A DNA stretch of 64,000 nt from Bremia lactucae (GCF_004359215.1 NC_090610.1:15431295-15495294), one strand, 5' to 3'; shown: positions 1-10,320, numbered from the stretch's first letter. Numbers and translations: made by a program. The notes: a model not told the origin generated them from the sequence alone.

Positions 1-850
1 CCTCTCGGCCGACGGCTTATACCAAGCTGTCGCCGAGGCACTGTTGTAGGATTGCTCCTCAACCAAGGCAATTTGGATTGCCTCTTCCATCGTCGACGGC
101 ACCTTTCTGAAAAGGGCCTGTCGCGATGGACCATGCCGTAGTCCGTTCATAAACGTGGGCACTTTAATGTGCTCCGAATCGAACCTAAGGTAATGGACGC
201 CGACAGCGAGCGCATCTCTTGCACATACTCTTGCAGAGACGCTTCGCCTGTCGCGCTCCAAAGAAGCGCGCCTGAAGCAACACTTCGTTGTTCGGCGGCT
301 GGTACATGGCGCGAATCTTCTCCTTAAAGATTGCCCATGTAGGGAACGCCTTTCTGTCCGCCATAAGCGCCAAGTAAGCCCACTCTGAGGCCTTACCGCG
401 CAGATGCGACACCATCCGGCTGTCGTCCTCGATGGGCTGGGCGAGACCACATTGCTTCGCGGCTAAAAAAAGCCAGTGGACAATCGTAGGCGCTGCAGTT
501 CCATCGAAGTTGGGCGGGTCCATCCGAATGGGCCTCGGCTGATGTGGCTGGGCAGAGAGCATCTCAACAGTCCTGTTGAGAGCCTCGCTCCGAGCCTGCT
601 CATGCCTCAGCTCATCCTGAGTCTGAGTGACGGACTCCGCCGCAGCATGGCCCTGTGCCTCGGACGCGGCCCTCCGCTGTCCGAGCACGAATGCCTCAAA
701 CTGCTTCAACTGAGCAACATGATGCTCAGGAGGACTACCCGGGAGCCTGGCCAGGGCTTGCTCACCAAGTCCCTGCGCCATAAGCCCTGCCACTTCCCGA
801 TGATGTTCGGAGAGGTGGATGAAATGAGCCCAATCAATATTGATGCTCAT
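1..850 (-). pseudogene. Gypsy gag polyprotein (element Z), frameshifted and partial
   Basis: The open stretch 185-850 starts at a Met in MSINIDWAHF. It has an alanine- and glutamine-rich, coiled-coil-like N-terminal half, then a PNFDG motif and a retrotransposon gag (capsid) region with W/L spacing typical of the family. From about 260 downwards the capsid reading continues only after a frame change: one frame holds GEASLQEYVQEMRSL, and the next segment (1-180) holds VPTFMNGLRHG and the end of the capsid domain. At least one indel is therefore needed. An upstream in-frame Met at 895 is possible but lies against the LTR. This gag is only distantly like the gag of elements A, C, D and H. Confidence 0.75.
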
Positions 851-905
851 CCTCACGTACACACGCAGAGATGCGGGTCGTGGGAAGGATTTCAAGTGCT
901 ACCAA

Positions 906-1441
906 GTGTAGGCGGGCACGTCGTAATGCGGCCACGCTCTACTACGACACACACCCTAGCACAGCGAGGAAGCGTTTATTAGACCGTCTTCTCTTGCGTG
1001 CAGTGAGTTAGTTGTGGTAGGCGCGTTAGCGACCTCACCCAACTCACTAAATACTTTGATTAAGTGTCGTCACGGGAGCGGTAATCCGGCTCCTCGTGCG
1101 CACTTATCAAGTAGGAAGAAGTTTTCAGACTGATTTTAATTTAATCGTATTAGATGTAAATACCGATTTTTACCAATCAAAATGTCATCTCTATAGATAA
1201 CACTTAATATGTATTGCGAGCGTATCTTTCTAGATACATCGCGTTACGGATGACGTTAGCCGTCACTCCTCCTAATGTGAATGCACCCATGTGCATCACA
1301 TACGCAAAGGTTGGTCACAAATGTGCACCACACCCGAGGGCTGGGTCTAATTACTATCATTTAGTAACTGACCATCCCTTAAGTACACCATGTGTACTTA
1401 CCGGGGACTGTGTAACATTAGGGCAACTTTAGCTTGATACA
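906..1441 (-). repeat. R4-type LTR (5' LTR of element Z)
   Basis: Bounded by TGTAGG (906) and ATACA (1441) in plus orientation. It shares long blocks with 6434-6875 plus 13301-13384 and with 20427-20944, including the ACGGATGACG and GGAGCGGTAATCCGGCTCCT segments. The outer end reads GATACA rather than the GTTACA of the other copies. Confidence 0.85.
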
Positions 1442-1590
1442 GTTGCGGCATCCGAGGCATGCATGGAGGAACAAGGTCTGCGAAACTTATTCAAGGCCGG
1501 ATGTAAATGTTTCGTACTTTTGCACAGATAACATCTACGGATGGTCTTATGCGGTTCCAACGCTTGAAGAGCCTCTTCTCCTTCCTTAAC

Positions 1591-2025
1591 GACAGATCAA
1601 TGCGCAAGCCTTAGAAAGGCACTTAACGCTTTACGATCAAAAGTGGACTGCACTTTACTTTATTATTTAAGTCTAAAAACCTTACCCTAGCTAATTAAAA
1701 AAAAGATTTTGGCCGCCAGATTTAAATAATTAAATAAAGATGCCCCTTATGATCTTAAAGCGTTAAGTGCCTTTCTAAGGCTTGCGCATTGATCTGTAAG
1801 AGATAGAAGCCTTTCTAAAGTATCCTCTTGGGCACTAGTTGCCACGTGATTCTACGAACCCTTGAATCCCTTGAACTAGGATTTGTTAAGATTGAATAGC
1901 TTGTACGACTCCCTGAGTTATTAAATCCATTACTTCAATAGAACTAAGTGTCTCTTTGAGTCTGAAAGTCTTCCTCTGACTTTAGGAGCGAGGTAGCTCC
2001 GCTACACGAAAAGGACAGTCGAATT
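1591..2025. repeat. Head-to-head R1 LTR fragments
   Basis: Positions 1591-1720 carry an R1 LTR segment in minus orientation and 1721-2020 the overlapping segment in plus orientation, so 1594-1646 and 1749-1797 are near-perfect inverted repeats around an AT-rich loop. Both parts match the LTR at 62154-62650. The stretch 1442-1590 before it shows nothing I recognise. Confidence 0.7.
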
Positions 2026-2032
2026 ATGGAAA

Positions 2033-2131
2033 GTGAAGACTGATATTCATCCGTCAGATTTGAGGACAAAAGCTCTCAACAGTAGCCGATTGGAGAAGTT
2101 GTGTGGCATAATTGGCATGACCAAGGACAAT
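2033..2131 (+). pseudogene. Copia-type RNase H tail fragment
   Basis: Reading from 2033 gives VKTDIHPSDLRTKALNSS followed by RLEKLCGIIGM. This is the recognisable C-terminal end of a Ty1/Copia reverse transcriptase/RNase H (N-x-A-D-L-L-T-K-A-L ... L-R-x-x-I-G-M). No upstream pol is present and the frame stops soon after. The following 2132-2441 shows no further features. Confidence 0.55.
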
Positions 2132-2441
2132 ATTCCGAAGTGACTACCTTTGGAGTGAGGCGTGTTAGAGTCAGCTATAACAAGTTTGCTATACATGTAT
2201 GCATTTAAAGAACAAATCAGTATACGGGATTTGCGTGCGTACTAAGTACGCTTTGTGAGGCCTCAATCATTTCGATGTGAAGTCAGTTGTCGCTGTTTTA
2301 AATCATATAGTGAGCGATTTGAAAAGAATTCTAAGAACTGGCCATTATAATGCCAAATGAAGAAAGCTATTTCTTACGGAACTCGTTTTTCTAGTACTTC
2401 ATATTCTGTCGTATCCTCACATGTTTTGAAATAATTTTTGT

Positions 2442-3437
2442 TCAAGTGGTCCGTTCAAGGATTGACCTTAGCTGTGCCCAGTCTGAGGCAAGAAATATCA
2501 CAGGTCTAGAATCTGACGCCTTGGAGACGCAATCATTGAACGAGCAGCAATTTACTAGTTCAATCGTCGCAATTCCATAAACTTCCATCAGTCGGCGCAA
2601 TAACTTAGCAGAGGGTGTCAAAATATTGGAAGCCAACCAAATACCAACATCAGCCGAAAGTAGAGCCAACAAATCCGTAGCACTGTCGCCAACGTACACA
2701 ATTGTTGATTGGATTTCTGCATGGATCACTCGCATGTTGGTTATCCACCTTGCTTTGTCTCCAGGAGACTGCACTATCATGTCTATCTCTCCAGTCGTCA
2801 CTTCCTGTTCATTCATAATCAGATCTAATTACGTAAACAGCTTCTTAATTTAGCTCAGTTAGATATTTTTGTTGAACGCACCATTGGCGATGATCTGTGT
2901 CGTCTCACAAGCAACTCCAGCTTGAGTCATAACTGTCTTAATCAATTCCTTGCTCCAGTTTACGGAAATAATGTTCCAATGAAAAGGAATAAGCAATGTC
3001 TCTGCACAGTTTGGGCGAGTCTGCACACAGCTCGCAGCCTGAATGAGATCCTGCTTTTGAATGCCCTTTAATGCTCGATGTTCTACGACTCGATGTAGCG
3101 ATCTTAGATCCGCTGCTGCATATCCTTTTAGGAACTCGCGTAGCCCTGAACCGTCAAAACTTCTATTGTGATTGGAGCTGTCGATTTCTTGCTGCCACTT
3201 AATCTCATAGTTCCTTAGGTACTGAGTTACCTCGTCAGCGTATTGCGTCGCCAGCAACTGTTTTTGTACAAGAGAGCTTGAAGGTGCAAGCTGAAACAGG
3301 ACCGAGGTTGTATCATACAGAGTAATGGTCTCATCAAAGTCGACACACAGCAGTATTGGTTTGGTTGCGGTATTTGCAATTTGACACATGTGTCTAATAC
3401 GTAACCTTTTTCCAAATGTACCCCTGCGATTATACAT
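2442..3437 (-). CDS. HAD-superfamily phosphatase (TH2 phosphatase-like)
   Basis: Two exons: 3437-2882 and 2824-2442, with a 57-nt intron (GTGCGT...TTAG, 2825-2881); 312 aa. Splicing joins IIAN to DLIMNEQEVTTG and removes a stop that would truncate the first exon. HAD motif I is VDFDETIT (D-x-D-x-T). Motif II lies near NIISVNWS. Motif IV is GDSATDLLALLSADVGI. The C-terminal half resembles the HAD phosphatase domain fused to TenA in plant TH2, which dephosphorylates thiamin monophosphate; that substrate is inference. A second Met at 3392 (MCQIAN) is an alternative start. No signal peptide seen. It is transcribed divergently from the OTU gene. Confidence 0.8.
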
Positions 3438-3474
3438 TTATATTGTACAATTTAAAACACGCTGGACATCAAGG
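3438..3474. promoter_or_regulatory. Short bidirectional promoter between HAD and OTU genes
   Basis: Only 37 bp separate the two predicted start codons (82 bp if the HAD protein starts at its second Met). The spacer is AT-rich with TATATTGTACAAT. Any initiation elements must overlap the 5' parts of the genes. Confidence 0.5.
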
Positions 3475-4455
3475 ATGGAGACGCTAGGACAGATCAAGCA
3501 GCGTCATAAGCTGGAACAACGCGTACGAACTCTCTTTGAATGTACCTTACACAGTCACTGTAAAGTCTGACTTATGCAGCCGCTTTTAGCTTTTTTTAAG
3601 ATGATACATATCTCATACTATACATTTTTTCATCTACCGCTTTAGACGCTCCAAAATGATATTAAGGTGTTCCGTACGAAAGCCAAAAAGGAGCGAAAGA
3701 GCAAGAAATACATTGAAGATTACGTAGATGCTATGGAGGATGCCGTTAAGAATCTTCACGATCACGAATTGGTGGCTTTTGGGGCAGAAAATGAAAAAAA
3801 TGATGCGCCTACTTCTGCCGCTCCGGCCGAAATTGAGTCAGCAGATTGTCAAAATCTAGCCAAAGGCGCAACGAAAGCTCAGCGAAAACGTGAGGCCAAA
3901 AGGAAACAAAGTCAAGAGCGACGCGAGCGCATCGAAGAAAGTAACAAGAACATAGTTAGCAAACGGCAGATGGAAGCCGATTCTATTAGAGCGCAGCTAG
4001 CCAGACACGGTCTCACAATTAAGGATATTCCGTCTGATGGTCATTGCATGTACCATGCTGTAGCAGATCAGATAAAGCAGAAGAATCTGACAATTGCGGA
4101 CAGAGCGATGGAATTTCAGTATCTACGAAAGCTCACAAGCGAGTACATGCTCGCGCATTCAGACGAGTTTCTACCATTTGTGGCGCTCGATGAATCTTCT
4201 GGCAGTCCGACAAAAGAATTTTCGACATACTGCGACAGAGTAGCGAATACTGCTGACTGGGGTGGACAGCTGGAGCTTCGCGCCTTGGCCTGCGCACTCC
4301 GGACGCCCATTGAGATCTTCTCAGCGGAAAGCGACGTTATCGTGATGGGGAGCGAGTTCACTGAGGAAAATGACGAAAGTGCAAAGCTACAATTGGCGTA
4401 CCATCTTCATTATTATACTCTAGGTGAGCATTTTAATTCCGTCACACAACTCTAG
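3475..4455 (+). CDS. OTU-domain cysteine protease (deubiquitinase, OTUD6B-like)
   Basis: Two exons: 3475-3522 and 3646-4455, intron 3523-3645 (GTACGA...TTTAG); 285 aa. Exon 1 encodes METLGQIKQRHKLEQR, like the N-terminal helix of OTUD6 proteins, and joins in frame to TLQNDIKVFRTK. A lysine/arginine-rich coiled-coil middle (about residues 20-120) precedes the OTU domain. The catalytic Cys box is DGHCMYHAVADQI and the catalytic His lies in GEHFNSV near the C-terminus. Such enzymes cleave ubiquitin chains in the cytosol. The gene converges with the armadillo-like gene, with 81 bp between stops. Confidence 0.88.
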
Positions 4456-4536
4456 TCTGTTTATTTGAGCTTTCATTTTCCTCAAGTTGTTTACTTGGTT
4501 TCGTAAAATGCCTATTATTCCTACTTGCTTTCAAAG

Positions 4537-6264
4537 CTAAACAAAAGACATTTGACCGAACTGCTCCAATGCAGCACGGCAATGTGATGCAAGCTGTGCG
4601 TCGCGGTGTTTTGCATTGAGACGAAATGCTTGAATACACCGTTCATCATTCTTTCTCGAAGCGACGACAGACTGCGGGTCCACTTCCGACGCAAGCCTGG
4701 CAAATGCACCCAGAGCTCGAGCGCATTCCCTTAACAATTCAATCGAATACAAAGAGTGTTTGTTTGCATGCTCAAGCTGGCCTAATATCACGGGCGTGGC
4801 TTGAATGCGAAGCTCCTGCGCTGTTTGCCGAGCTAATGGCAATTCATTGACTGGAAACCGCGGGATGGCAAGAGCAATGTTTGCTAACGCTCCGACCGCA
4901 CACCGCGACATATTTAGATCCATGGCTTTAGCCACTTGAATCAATGGCGCCACCATGTCAGCATGGGCAACGAGACAGCAATTTTGCACGTCTTCTGTGA
5001 GCTCTGCAAGCCCAGCACATCCTTCTCGCATTGCATCTAAATACTGAGACGTGAGCATTATCTTCATGGCCTCGACACCGGAGGTGGGCGTGGGCTTCTC
5101 CAGTGAAAGGGTCTGCCATAATTTCGTTCCAATATTTTCGCAATCTGGAGGAATCTGCATCAGGTTATGGCTTGGTTCGGGAATTCCAGTAGCTGAAAGC
5201 TCAGCAGCCTCTTTTTTTGTTATTCTTTTCTGGCCACTACTTTGTGCGCATGGTAGCGCCGTGAGGTCGATAATTGGGACTAATTTTTCATACAGAATAC
5301 GATACAGCCCATCCCAAAGCAAAATACTTCCGCTGCGTCTCTGAAACTCAATCAGAAGCGCTTCCTGGTGTTTATATACTCTCACAACAAATTCGACGTG
5401 ACTATAGTGCACATACTTGAGGCACTTGAATTTGCATTTAAGCGGATGGAAAATGGCTGCAATGTCAGAGGCCGCGAACAATACTGCAAGCGACGACGTC
5501 ACCTCTGCAGCTGCAGTGCCAGGGCCTTCATGTTTTCGCTTCAAATTACTGTAAAAGTGGTAGGGATCTACAGGATATGGCGGCGAAGGTAAAACTGGTG
5601 CGATGACATGCTGCAGTACATACGGCAGTATACCATCCGTGACTTCGTTTTTCTCCTCATTAACAATGCGGCCTTGATCTCCATCAACTTCATCATCACT
5701 TTCTAAATCAAAATCACGTGGTAGCGTTTTAGAATTTATTACGTAAGACGCAAAACTGCTGGTGCTGCTGGTGCTCGCACAGCTGTTGCCACTGGCAGTA
5801 CGTGCTCGTCGTAGTCGTTTCCAATGATCATATGGCGTACTCTTCCCCGCTACTTTACCATTCTCTTTGTCTCGAAGAACGTCGCGGCGACTCAAATGTG
5901 GCGATAAGCTGTTAAAGTACTCGGTCGCAGCAACTTTCGCCGTTTGAATGCTGTGAAAAACAGGAATGTCCGATGCCTCGTGAGTGCGATTATGAGCAGC
6001 TTTGGCGCCGCTCGTCTCACTACGTCTAAGCTGCGTCTGGGAAGGTGGACGCAATAAAGCCGTTGTGTCTGCAGACGAAGAGGGCTGCGGTGACGAGAGG
6101 CGTGGTAGATTGCTGTTCGAATCGTAGGGCATCTCGTGCTGCGTAATTGTCGGCCATTGATGCTGGTGGTGGTAGTGGTGCTCGAGCTGCGCAATTGGCT
6201 GCTGCTGGTACTGGCGGCGGATGGCTTTGCAGCTTACAGCGGGAGCGCTGCTACCGTCAGTCAT
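4537..6264 (-). CDS. Conserved protein with armadillo-type helical C-terminus
   Basis: Single exon, 575 aa. The first 200 residues are low-complexity (Gln/His-rich near residue 20-45, then Ser-rich and acidic stretches including DLESDDEVDGDQG). A middle region (about 230-340) has alternating strands (FVVRVYKHQEALLIEFQRRSG) resembling a small beta domain of the kinase-associated KA1 type, which is inference. The C-terminal 170 residues are Leu/Ala-rich helical repeats (AVGALANIALAIPRF, LLRECARALGAFARLASE) typical of armadillo folds. I recognise no catalytic motif and assign no function. The Met at 6264 gives the longest frame; no upstream exon is evident. Confidence 0.75.
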   Translation of the reverse strand: MTDGSSAPAVSCKAIRRQYQQQPIAQLEHHYHHQHQWPTITQHEMPYDSNSNLPRLSSPQPSSSADTTALLRPPSQTQLRRSETSGAKAAHNRTHEASDIPVFHSIQTAKVAATEYFNSLSPHLSRRDVLRDKENGKVAGKSTPYDHWKRLRRARTASGNSCASTSSTSSFASYVINSKTLPRDFDLESDDEVDGDQGRIVNEEKNEVTDGILPYVLQHVIAPVLPSPPYPVDPYHFYSNLKRKHEGPGTAAAEVTSSLAVLFAASDIAAIFHPLKCKFKCLKYVHYSHVEFVVRVYKHQEALLIEFQRRSGSILLWDGLYRILYEKLVPIIDLTALPCAQSSGQKRITKKEAAELSATGIPEPSHNLMQIPPDCENIGTKLWQTLSLEKPTPTSGVEAMKIMLTSQYLDAMREGCAGLAELTEDVQNCCLVAHADMVAPLIQVAKAMDLNMSRCAVGALANIALAIPRFPVNELPLARQTAQELRIQATPVILGQLEHANKHSLYSIELLRECARALGAFARLASEVDPQSVVASRKNDERCIQAFRLNAKHRDAQLASHCRAALEQFGQMSFV

Positions 6265-6875
6265 ACCTTCAAAGCTGCAGGTGCCGTCACCCTGATATCG
6301 GATCCTGATTCCACTTGACTTTTATTTCAACAGATGACCCGAACTTTCTTTCGTAGGTTCATGGAACAATCCTAGAGCGTTCAATATCTGATTAAAGCCA
6401 AAAGTGATAGTAGACCTGATTGCTGTCAGTATTTGTAACGGGCTAAAGTTGCCCTAATTTTACTCATTAAGTACACTTGGTGTGCTTAAGGGGACGGTCA
6501 ATTACTTAAAGTAATTGGTCGGATGTGGTTCACATTTGTGACCAATCCTTGTGGATGTGATGCACATAGGTGCATTCACATTAGGAGGGATGACGCCTAG
6601 CGTCATCCGTTACGCGAGGTATCTAGAAAAATACGCTCGCAATCCATAAAAGTGTTATCTACAGAGATGACGTTTTTGACTGGTAAAAGAGTATTTATAT
6701 TTAATGCGATTAAAAAAAAATCAGTCTGACTTATACTTTCTACTTAGTAAGTGCACACGAGGAGCCGATTTACCGCTCCCGTGACGACACTTTACTAGGA
6801 TACTTAGTGCGTTGGGTGAGGTCGCGAAGGCGCCCACCACAGCTACCTCACTGCACGCAAGAGAAGACGACTAAC

Positions 6876-7331
6876 TGTAACGGAACACTATGACTTGTAC
6901 TGTTTCAGTACAAGTCCACTTCACACTGCTTCAGTTGCGAGTGGTGCCCTACGTTATTTCACGTACACTAGTACGTGCAGAGGAAGATTTCTCTTAAGGC
7001 AACTAGCTTTAAGAGCGTAAATTGAAAACTGTATTAATTATAATTATGTGTCTCTTGTTCTATCTTTGTAAATGCTAACTTAATTAATATCTAATACTAA
7101 ACATGTAAATGAATTCTTATATCTATCTTATCTGTAACTCTCTCTTTGATTACTCCTACAGCTGATTAGTCTGCGGAATAAATAGGTATAATGGTCTATA
7201 CCTATTTATGGATAAGAATTCTAAATATTACTATATAAAGTAATATCCTCCAAATATTATCTACCTTTTAGATAATATATTAATTAACAACCTTTAAGTG
7301 TTAATTTCATGTAACGATACACCCCGTTACA
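6876..7331 (-). repeat. Element A 3' LTR (R2 type, 456 bp)
   Basis: Nearly identical to 12840-13295, same length, and related to 30832-31284. Rich in short inverted repeats (TTGTACT...AGTACAA; TATTAT...ATAATA). The near-identity of the two LTRs suggests a fairly recent insertion. Confidence 0.95.
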
Positions 7332-7372
7332 TCACCCCTCCCTTAAACGACAATCACTCTGAATGTCATTAG

Positions 7373-8603
7373 ATGGAGTGGTCGCTAAATGACCACTTAA
7401 TTTTTAAAATGTTTTTGATTGGTCAGATCCATCATTTTAAATTCCATCGCATGAAGGAACAATTCATGCGGGGTGTTGATAGTGCTGCGCCTTCGGCTGC
7501 GGTTGCAGCCGCGGGTAACGCACTGTTATCTCTTGCGGCAGACGGAACGTCTGGCGTAGTGTCTTCCACTCGCACAACACTAGATGTTGCGAGTGCACGT
7601 GGTGAATCACCACGTGAATACGACCCCTCTTTGGAGGTCGACTACGAGTGCGAGTCGGATGAAGTGGCCGACTCGGGGAGAATGGAGCAGTCGCCTGATA
7701 TCCGTCAGGCGGCTGACTATGAGCCTTCGAAGGAAAGGGGTCATTCTGATCGACGTGGGAACAGTCTATCTGGATCCGACGATGAGGATGATCCCTCATC
7801 GCCCGTACGATCTCCCGTACAGTCTCCCATTCGGTCACCTGCACGTGTCTCTGTGCAAGGTGACGACGATGGCGTAAGGCATCGTAAGAAAAGTTCTTGT
7901 GGTACCCCTGCTTCAGTGGGTACCACTCAGGGGAGTGAAGACAGTAAAATGTCTCATCTCGCGCCGAAAAAGAAGCCGTGGCTTGTGCCAGAACGGCTAA
8001 TCAATAGCTTGTCTGGAGAAACTACTCCTCACAATAAATATCCCTTAGTTATTGCGACAAAGCTACATGGCCTTTATCCCAGCGCGAAGAACTTTCGCGC
8101 TGAGGAAGATTTTTATCTATGTTTTTCTTAAGCATCGATGGTTTAGTGGCAACAATAAGCGAGATAAAGTCTCGCTAATACAAGCCTAGAGCGCGTTCAT
8201 TCGCAATGTCAAAGACATTGAACACGAAGCCTGGCTTCAAAAACTAAACGCGAATCGCGTTAAGTTTGAGAAACGAACTCCAACCGGTGCAAAGTATAAA
8301 TTGCATCGGTTGTCACGTGAGGCTGGGCTTCCATGCCTCACGTGGGGTGATCCCAGTCCGTGTTGTGTTGACAACTCGAAGAGGGTAAAAGGGGATGTCT
8401 ATTCCCTTTCTTCGCCCTGGCGAAGGGCTCGCATCTCTATTGAGATGCGTGAAGCGATTGACGTTTTGCAATCGATTTACATGCGCCAGGGGCGCGTTTT
8501 TTCGATGAGCCTTCTGAACCATCGGGTGGGTCTTGTCATACTGACGGACGAGGCCCTCAACGTCAGCAACCAGCTGGGGACGAGGCTCCCAGCTGTCATG
8601 TGA
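7373..8603 (+). pseudogene. Antisense ORF of element A (type A aORF)
   Basis: Runs opposite to gag-pol, starting 41 bp inside the 3' LTR. An uninterrupted 252-codon frame (7373-8131; second Met at 7445) encodes an Ala-rich start, an acidic Ser-rich region, and a segment of Ser-Pro repeats (SPVRSPVQSPIRSPARVS) followed by basic residues (RHRKKS), resembling an unstructured phosphorylated or nuclear region. LAPKKKPWLVPERL opens a more folded-looking part. After a frameshift near 8128 and a TAG near 8190 the coding signal continues to 8603 (WLQKLNANRVKFEKR; KYKLHRLSREAGLPCL), overlapping the chromodomain tail on the other strand. The homologous antisense region in element C supports it as a real gene. 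Function unknown. Confidence 0.65.
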
Positions 8604-9154
8604 AGGTCGATAACCACGCCAGCGAATAAGATAACTCGTTCGCTGCCCCTTCACATCACGGGTGTTCTGGATACGTTCCACAAGAAAACGCTGATCATCG
8701 TGGGAATCCACCAAATGTTGTGGTGGAGGAGGGAAAATTTGATCCGAACCGTGTGTCGTATCTAATGTCGAGGATCGACAAAAACGATCACTTCCTCCAT
8801 GATTTGGAGGAGAGACTTGACCACGAGCGCGGCAAGCGTCGCTCGTTGGAGCAGACGGTGCAGTCTCACCATATCGAGCAGTTGGAAGAGACCGTTCGAA
8901 GAGTGCGTACTCCATGTTGGAGTACGAACGGAAATATCATGCTGTTCGCGATGAGCTGTCGTCAGCTCATCGCAGTTTCGAGGATATTCGGAACCGGCAT
9001 GAGAAACTTCAGGTTCAACATGAGAATCTGGCTTGCGATCACAAGAATCCTTTCGGGATTCTTGAAAAGGGTGGTCAAATCCGTCCTCAGATAAAGCCGC
9101 GTACTGATGGTACGGACTGAGCCGACCAACGTAAAACGTAGGATGCGTTCGCAT
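8313..9154 (-). pseudogene. Element A integrase C-terminus and chromodomain
   Basis: HPTFYVGRLSPYHQY (about 9145-9095) is the end of a Gypsy integrase C-terminal domain. A frame change then leads into 8915-8313, where residues of about 8690-8526 form a chromodomain: RFLVERIQNTR...YLIRWRGY...HDSWEPR, with the aromatic and WxGY-type positions intact. A basic tail follows. Chromodomains target integration to marked chromatin in chromoviruses. The tail overlaps the antisense ORF. The zinc-binding and catalytic core of integrase are missing from this copy. Confidence 0.8.
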
Positions 9155-9189
9155 CCTAGGGTCTATCTCCTACGAGATAGACCCTAAAT

Positions 9190-10320
9190 TTAGCCAATGC
9201 ATATTTCATGGCAAGGAGTTCCTAGTCATGCACTGGGTAATTGCGTTCAGCTGGTTGCAGCTGACGAGATTGGTAACAGACGACGCGCTCCGCGCCGTCT
9301 GTATCGTAGTGCATTAACGCGCAGCCGAATTCGAAATCGCTGACGTCACGGACCACGTGGAATGGTCTGTCTTGATCTGCAATTGCCACGATGAGCGATT
9401 GCATCAAGCTTTGCTTGATACTTCAAACGAACGCTGACAATCAGCGTTCCATAATTATTTCTCATCTTTTTTCAATAAACGAGAGAGATGAACTATCATC
9501 TCTGCATAATTGCGAGAGTACTTGTGCAAGAACGCTGCTAAAACAAGGAATTTTCTAAGTCCTTGACATCGACTAAAATTGGCCAGTCGGTGGTTGCCTT
9601 GATCTTTTCGGATCAGGGCGCACGCCGTGTTTACCGACGATGCACCCAAGAAATGGTATTTCGCTTGCAGCGAATATACACTTCTTGAGATTTGCGTGCA
9701 ACTTATGCTTTCGCATAAGTGTAAGAACCTGATGAACGTGAATTTATGAACTACCACGTCTGTCTTTCCGTCCATGGCTCGGCTATGGACGAATACATCG
9801 TCAAAATAACTCCGTGCATATTCTCGCACCGGTCTCAACAGATTCGTTTCGCATCTGTTGGATGTTGCAGGGGAATGGCTGCTAATACCACAGGGGCGTT
9901 AGTAAGCCCCTGTGGCATTAGCAGCCATTCCCAGAGCATCCCACTGTAAGTGCTCACTGCTGTGTACGGGATGTCCCGTTCACGCATAAGGATCTGACAT
10001 AAGTTATCCATCCGATCTATAGACGAAAATATGGTATTCTCAGACATACCATCTAAGATTACGTCTTTCTAGGTATCGGCGTTTGGGCCGGTACCGTTGC
10101 AGCATTTAGTTTATTGAATACGTGCACTATCCGCCACCCTCCTGTGGTCTTTCGCACACAGAAGGTCGGAGAGCTATGTGGGGAGGTTGACTCCCTCACA
10201 TGGCCCGATTTAATTAATTGATAAAGAATTTATCGATCGCAAGTACTTGTTCACGAGTCAGTGACTACTGTTTCATGACACAGTACTTCGAGCCCGGTTT
10301 GAGCTTGAGCTCATGTCGAG
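9190..10320 (-). pseudogene. Element A reverse transcriptase and partial RNase H
   Basis: Fragments in changing frames cover the RT domain: a region near 10200 (RIVHAFNKLNAAT-like with indels), 10047-9835, the catalytic box YFDDVFVHS (about 9800), and the palm/thumb through 9455. RNase H follows (9407-9222, with DVSDFEFGCALMHYD and the RQLQPAERNYPVHD segment), then stops at KFRVYLVGDRP. A 25-bp inverted duplication interrupts the RT at 9872-9931. At least three indels make it non-coding as a whole. Confidence 0.8.
9872..9931. repeat. 25-bp inverted duplication inside element A RT
   Basis: Arms 9872-9896 and 9907-9931 are inverted copies with one mismatch, separated by 10 bp. The corresponding place in element D (about 27536-27578) has only the right arm, so the left arm is an added inverted copy. 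Confidence 0.85.

Larger units (their letters stand above)
1..1441 (-). mobile_element. Gypsy element Z, 5' end (LTR plus gag), cut by window edge
   Basis: Left-facing Ty3/Gypsy element. Its 5' LTR (R4 type) occupies 906-1441, directly followed on the minus strand by a primer binding site reading TGGTAGCACTT and then a gag reading frame. Pol would lie outside the window to the left. The gag has frameshifts, so the copy is not functional. The LTR matches the two solo R4 LTRs near 6.4 kb and 20.4 kb. Confidence 0.85.

Noticed and set aside
476..982. 168-codon plus-strand ORF opposite element Z gag
   Set aside because: It mirrors the gag frame, crosses into the LTR, lies at the 5' not the 3' end of the element, and has no counterpart in other copies.
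3667..3669. GTG as the start of the OTU protein
   Set aside because: It is internal to exon 2. An ATG exon at 3475 with good splice sites gives the expected N-terminus.
7464..7844. 126-codon minus-strand ORF opposite the element A antisense ORF
   Set aside because: Low-complexity His/Pro/Arg reading that mirrors the Ser-Pro region; no counterpart in element C.
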